Source: Lysinibacillus_B sp042920265
GTDB taxonomy: Bacteria > Bacillota > Bacilli > Bacillales_A > Planococcaceae
Direction: 5' to 3'
Assembly (NCBI RefSeq): GCF_042920265.1
Contig: NZ_JBDQZI010000009.1
Span: forward strand, 62,001 to 126,000
DNA length: 64,000 nt
How positions within the stretch are numbered: position 1 is the first letter of the stretch; each line of letters begins with the position of its first letter. The notes beneath the pieces are model-generated. The model was not told where the DNA came from. It worked only from the letters and a program-made list of their open reading frames with translations, and searched no databases. Positions 60,270 to 64,000 of this stretch are shown here, piece by piece. The translations under genes and the position numbers were made by a program.

Positions 60270-61258
60270 TGACAAAAAAGCCATTAATCGAAGTAAAGTC
60301 ATTACAAAAGCAGTTCCCTGTGTACGGTCCGTTCGGTAAATTAGGTGGTGTGAAACAAACGGTTCATGCGGTCAAAGACGTTTCACTTACGCTTTATGAA
60401 GGCGAAACATATGGGTTAGTAGGTGAATCTGGGTCAGGTAAAAGCACAACGGGGCGCACCATTTTAGGCTTAACCTCGGCAACAGCAGGGGAAGTATTGT
60501 ATGAAGGAAAAGACTTAGTAAAGCTTTCAAAAAGTGAAATGCGTAAGTTCCGAAAAGAGTTGCAATTAGTATTTCAAGACCCATTTTCTTCACTCAATCC
60601 AAGAAAGCGCATTGGTCAAATATTAGAGGAGCCACTGATTATTCACGGGCTAGGAGATAAGGAAGAACGAGTAGAGAAAGTGTTTCGCATTTTAGACATT
60701 GTCGGATTGCAAAAGGAGCATTATTATCGCTATCCACATGAATTTTCTGGTGGGCAACGTCAACGCTTAAGCATTGCACGTGCCCTCATTATGAATCCGA
60801 AAGTAATGATTTGTGATGAGCCCGTATCTGCTCTGGATGTATCGATTCAATCACAAATTTTAAATATTTTAAAAGCATTACAACGAGACATGCAATTAAC
60901 GATGTTGTTTATTACACATGATATTAGTGTTGTGCGCTATATTTCACATCGGATCGGCATTATGTATTTAGGGACAATCGTAGAGGAAGCTTGTACAGAT
61001 GATTTATTTACTGAAACACTTCATCCTTATACAAAGGCGTTGTTCTCCGCCGTCCCAACCGGAAAAAAACAGGAGCGTATTGTGTTGAAGGGAGAAATTC
61101 CATCTCCGTTAAACCCGCCGTCCGGCTGCGTGTTTCACACACGTTGTCCGTTTGCGACAGAGCGATGCCGTCAGGAAGTGCCCGCATTACGTGAAATTCG
61201 CCCACAACATAAAGTAGCCTGCCATTATGCAGAGGAGGAAAAACAATGGTCAAATTAA
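60269..61258 (+). CDS. Peptide ABC transporter ATP-binding protein (DppF/AppF-like), 329 aa
   Basis: Second ATPase of the importer. Walker A GESGSGKST, signature FSGGQRQR, Walker B MICDEPVSALD, and again the C-terminal CVFHTRCPFATERC pattern. I start it at ATG 60269 behind AAAGGAGG; the longer open frame upstream overlaps the first ATPase gene. The stop overlaps the OsmC gene by 13 bases, so the latter is translationally coupled. Confidence 0.95.
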   Translation: MTKKPLIEVKSLQKQFPVYGPFGKLGGVKQTVHAVKDVSLTLYEGETYGLVGESGSGKSTTGRTILGLTSATAGEVLYEGKDLVKLSKSEMRKFRKELQLVFQDPFSSLNPRKRIGQILEEPLIIHGLGDKEERVEKVFRILDIVGLQKEHYYRYPHEFSGGQRQRLSIARALIMNPKVMICDEPVSALDVSIQSQILNILKALQRDMQLTMLFITHDISVVRYISHRIGIMYLGTIVEEACTDDLFTETLHPYTKALFSAVPTGKKQERIVLKGEIPSPLNPPSGCVFHTRCPFATERCRQEVPALREIRPQHKVACHYAEEEKQWSN

Positions 61259-61632
61259 TATGGAACGAAGGAACAAATGAAATTGCCAACGCAAGTGGTG
61301 TGCAACTAAACGGTAGTAAAGCACCGGATCAGCAAGGATTATCCCCAAAAGAATTACTGGAAGGGGCTGTTGCACTTTGCCTTTCGATTACACTTGAAAA
61401 AGTATTAGAGCGAGACGGTATAAAAGCGAATTTAAATGAAGTAGAGATTGATGTACGTGCATCCAAACAAGCAGGTGTCGAAAACCGCTTTACGGATTTT
61501 CATGTGGATGTTGTATTCCCTTCATCATTGGAAGAAGCCTATAAAAAGAAGCTGTTAAAAGTAATTGAACGCGGCTGTACAATTAGTAACACCCTTGTCG
61601 GCGAAGTGAATGTGGCGGTAGTAGAGAAATAA
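61246..61632 (+). CDS. OsmC/Ohr-family protein, 128 aa
   Basis: Small OsmC-fold protein with the two family cysteines in VALCLSITLEKVL and VIERGCTISNTL. Some members are thiol peroxidases; others of this shape are of unknown function. The GAGGAGGA ribosome site lies inside the preceding ATPase gene, and the 13-bp overlap ties it to the peptide importer. A link between peptide uptake and peroxide defence is possible but unproven. Confidence 0.9.
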   Translation: MVKLIWNEGTNEIANASGVQLNGSKAPDQQGLSPKELLEGAVALCLSITLEKVLERDGIKANLNEVEIDVRASKQAGVENRFTDFHVDVVFPSSLEEAYKKKLLKVIERGCTISNTLVGEVNVAVVEK

Positions 61633-61669
61633 TAGTAGTTGGTGCCATCTTTGTACCAGGGGGGTGCCA

Positions 61670-61704
61670 GGGAAGTACTAGGGAAGTACCAGGGAAGTAC
61701 CAGG
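61670..61704. repeat. Short tandem repeat, three 11-bp units
   Basis: GGGAAGTACTA, GGGAAGTACCA and GGGAAGTACCA follow each other at 61670, 61681 and 61692, ending in GGTACCCC. Similar words (GGTGCCAG, TGTACCAG) stand just upstream. Confidence 0.85.
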
Positions 61705-61709
61705 TACCC

Positions 61710-61750
61710 CTAAAAAAATCCGGAAAAAGCATACACTTTTTCCGGATTTA
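61710..61750. terminator. Terminator between convergent genes
   Basis: AAATCCGGAAAAAG/CTTTTTCCGGATTT stem; T-run on the minus strand serves the SDR gene, and the stem may also stop the peptide operon. Confidence 0.88.
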
Positions 61751-61752
61751 CG

Positions 61753-62514
61753 TTAATAAGCGCTCCAACCCGCATCAGCGGCGAGTACAACACCATTAAT
61801 ATAAGAAGATTCATCGCTTGCTAAAAATAACGCGATATTCGCAATTTCTTCTGGTTGAGCAGCACGATTCATTAATTGAACACCCCGCGTAGATTGCTGC
61901 AGCCCGAACATATCATAGCCTTCCATGGATTGTGTTAAACCAGTTTCCACTTGAGCTGGTCCGATGGCGTTACAGCGTACGCCTTGTGCACCATAGTGAG
62001 AAGCCACATTTTTTGTCATACCGGCTACGGCGTGTTTTGCTGCTGTATACGTTAGACCGCCGCGACCGCCTGTTAAACCTGCAATCGATGCTAAGTTAAC
62101 AATCACGCCGCGACCTTGCGCTGTAAATAACGGTAATACTTTACGCATACCGCGCATCACGCCACCAACATTAATGTCCATGACACGGTTCCAAACAGCA
62201 TCTTCTACATTATGAGCCGCTTGTATATGATCGAGTACCCCAGCGCAGTTGACTAAAATATCCACACGGCCAAAATGAGCGATTGTGTCATCCACCATAC
62301 GCTGGACATCTTCTTCCACGGCTACATTCACACGGACACCAAATGCCTCATAGCCTTCCTGTTTAAAATTTTCTACCGCATTATGTAATGCTTCTTCATT
62401 AAAATCTGCAATGGCAATCTTTGCTCCTTCTTGTGCATAACGTGTAGCAATTGCTTTTCCAATACCATTTGCCCCACCTGTAACAATCGCCACTTGATTG
62501 TCTAAACGTCCCAT
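61753..62514 (-). CDS. Short-chain dehydrogenase/reductase, 253 aa
   Basis: Classical SDR of NAD(P)-dependent type. Cofactor motif TGGANGIG near residue 13, NCAG near 90, and catalytic Ser/Tyr/Lys in NLASIAGLTGG and YTAAK. The Asp in IAIADFNEEAL after the second strand favours NAD(H). Substrate not predictable. I start at ATG 62514, eight bases behind GGGG; the earlier ATGs in frame overlap that site. Monocistronic. Confidence 0.92.
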   Translation of the reverse strand: MGRLDNQVAIVTGGANGIGKAIATRYAQEGAKIAIADFNEEALHNAVENFKQEGYEAFGVRVNVAVEEDVQRMVDDTIAHFGRVDILVNCAGVLDHIQAAHNVEDAVWNRVMDINVGGVMRGMRKVLPLFTAQGRGVIVNLASIAGLTGGRGGLTYTAAKHAVAGMTKNVASHYGAQGVRCNAIGPAQVETGLTQSMEGYDMFGLQQSTRGVQLMNRAAQPEEIANIALFLASDESSYINGVVLAADAGWSAY

Positions 62515-62796
62515 ATCCATATCCCCTTCCATAAACTGTATTACATTAAAGTATAAATGGCTGGATTATATAATTCAAAAACCTGCTCCATACGTTAAAC
62601 AAAGGGTGTATTTGAGGAAGGGAAGCAAGCAGACATAGCCATTTTAAATGTCCTCAATTATAAGCAGCTACACTATTTTTATACTAAATAAATAATGTCT
62701 ATAGAACGTCCTAGCTTTCTATAGCGCTTGTTCGATTTGTAAAAATGAATAATGATTCTACGCTTTTCAACCATACTACGTGTGGAGGTGAAGCTT

Positions 62797-63987
62797 ATGT
62801 ATAAATTATTATCCCATAACGATTTAGACGGGGTGAGCTGTGGTATTTTAGCGAAGCTTGCTTTTGGGAAGCAAGTAAAGGTACGCTACAATTCGATCTC
62901 ATCACTTGACCGAGAAATTGAATTTTACTTAGAAAAAGAACATCCGCATACGTTTTTATTTATTACGGATTTATCGCCAAATGAAGAAAATGAGAAACGA
63001 TTAAGTGAAGCGTATGGGGAAAAAGGGAATATTCAATTGCTTGATCATCATAAGACTGCTTTGCACTTGAATGAATACGGCTGGGGATATGTCATAGTAG
63101 AAGATAATGAAGGGCAATTAACATCAGCGACTTCCTTATTTTATGACTATCTGGTCAAGCATCAACATTTAGAAGCAACAGACGTAATAACAGAATTTGT
63201 AGAGTTAGTAAGACAATATGATACGTGGGAATGGGAGAAAAACGACAACCATCAAGCACATCTGCTTAATTCATTATTCTTTTTAGTATCGATTGATGAA
63301 TTTGAGGAAACGATGATTGAACGGTTGCGAACAAAGGAACACTTTGATTTTGATGAATTTGAAAAGAAATTATTGAATATGGAAGAAGATCGGATAGAGC
63401 GCTATATCCGTCGCAAAAAGAGAGAAATTGTACAGAGTGAGGTAGATGGGTACTTTGCTGGAATTGTGTATGCGGAATCGTATCATTCAGAGCTAGGAAA
63501 TGAACTAAGCAAAGAGCATGCCCATCTAGATTATATTGCAATCGTCAATATAGGGAGTAAACGCATCGCCTTCCGTACGATGCATGATCATGTAGATGTA
63601 TCGGAAATCGCCGGTAAATACGGCGGTGGGGGACATCAAAAAGCAGCAGGCTGTACACTTAATGATGAAGCGTATCAGCAATTTGTCACAGGCATATTTC
63701 ATCTAGAAGCGATTCCAGAAGATGCGAAGCGAAATCGCTATAACTTAAAATACGCTTCGTTCGGTTCATTATATAAAAATCGAAACGAGGATATTTTTTT
63801 ACTTTATCCAATCGATGAAAGCAACTGGGCTATCGAAAAAAATAAAACAAAAATGGAACAAGCCTTCACCGGCTTTGATGAAGCAGAACAGCATTTAAAA
63901 AGATACGAAAAAGCATGGTTAGTAAGAGATGATGAGTTTGTAGAATTTTTGATGAGTGAAGTGAAAAGTAGTTGGGATGGAGAATGA
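62797..63987 (+). CDS. nrnB: DHH-family phosphoesterase, NrnB-like oligoribonuclease, 396 aa
   Basis: DHH/DHHA1 enzyme that degrades nanoRNA or cleaves cyclic dinucleotide products. Motifs: SHNDLDGVSCG (motif I), ITDLSPNEEN (II), LLDHHKTAL (III, the DHH) and the DHHA1 glycine motif KYGGGGHQKAAGC. Length and order agree with B. subtilis NrnB (about 400 aa). Start ATG 62797 behind GGAGGTGA. The upstream gap (62533-62796) holds no other feature. The last 13 bases of the window are non-coding. Confidence 0.88.
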   Translation: MYKLLSHNDLDGVSCGILAKLAFGKQVKVRYNSISSLDREIEFYLEKEHPHTFLFITDLSPNEENEKRLSEAYGEKGNIQLLDHHKTALHLNEYGWGYVIVEDNEGQLTSATSLFYDYLVKHQHLEATDVITEFVELVRQYDTWEWEKNDNHQAHLLNSLFFLVSIDEFEETMIERLRTKEHFDFDEFEKKLLNMEEDRIERYIRRKKREIVQSEVDGYFAGIVYAESYHSELGNELSKEHAHLDYIAIVNIGSKRIAFRTMHDHVDVSEIAGKYGGGGHQKAAGCTLNDEAYQQFVTGIFHLEAIPEDAKRNRYNLKYASFGSLYKNRNEDIFLLYPIDESNWAIEKNKTKMEQAFTGFDEAEQHLKRYEKAWLVRDDEFVEFLMSEVKSSWDGE

Positions 63988-64000
63988 GTAAAACATGCTT

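Overview
The window is AT-rich chromosomal DNA from a Gram-positive, low-GC member of the Bacillota. A Solibacillus/Lysinibacillus-like relative (Caryophanaceae/Planococcaceae) fits best. The pointers are an SLH-anchored S-layer type protein, strong AAGGAGG ribosome sites, Fur and PerR boxes of Bacillus type, and many small Bacillus families (YczI-, YkvS-, YwrD/YwrAB-, YitT-, SwrC- and NrnB-like). There are no rRNA or tRNA genes, no CRISPR array, no prophage and no intact transposase. The genus call is inference.

Layout. 1-1633: chemoreceptor cut by the window edge. 1.8-8.1 kb: a reactive-sulfur (cst-type) locus. It holds DsrE-like carriers, a TusA-rhodanese fusion, a rhodanese-persulfide dioxygenase fusion, TusA, a TauE exporter, a membrane-TlpA thioredoxin, the persulfide-sensing repressor CstR and a membrane rhodanese. 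Six copies of an ATACC-N6-GGTAT operator tie it together. 8.9-9.9 kb: soluble PAS chemoreceptor. 10.0-13.6 kb: Fur-controlled Fe(III) ABC importer. 13.8-19.3 kb: formamidase-like enzyme, Na/Pi symporter, papain-fold hydrolase and CaiB-type CoA transferase. 19.6-27.9 kb: small DUF2187 protein, CAP-domain exoprotein, acyl-CoA ligase and a 1422-aa SLH protein. 28.5-37 kb: BrnQ, XRE regulator, zinc-ribbon HtrA protease, diguanylate cyclase and a YgiB/YgiC-type pair. 37.2-37.7 kb: three tandem 40-aa paralogous genes. 38-40.7 kb: GGT plus two-part chromate transporter (YwrD-YwrB/A-like). 40.8-43.4 kb: LytTR regulator with its ABC exporter. 43.6-50.5 kb: AEC transporter, PerR-type catalase, SLC13/TrkA-C permease and YitT. 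50.8-54.8 kb: TetR regulator and SwrC-like RND pump. 55.7-61.6 kb: peptide ABC importer plus OsmC. 61.8-64 kb: SDR and NrnB-like DHH phosphoesterase.

The most unusual material is non-coding. Two sequence-unrelated families of intergenic tandem repeats both keep a spacing of, or close to, 21 bp (two helical turns). Family A (core GGTCAAAA/GAGCAAAA) occurs at six loci. Family B (core CGCGTAAAA) occurs at two loci, each next to a CAP-domain gene or the decayed remnant of one. Other items worth attention are the CstR-type operators lying directly on ribosome-binding sites inside the sulfur operon, a second in-frame copy of the NRCAVR-stop tail downstream of the persulfide dioxygenase, and the triplicated small genes at 37.2-37.7 kb.
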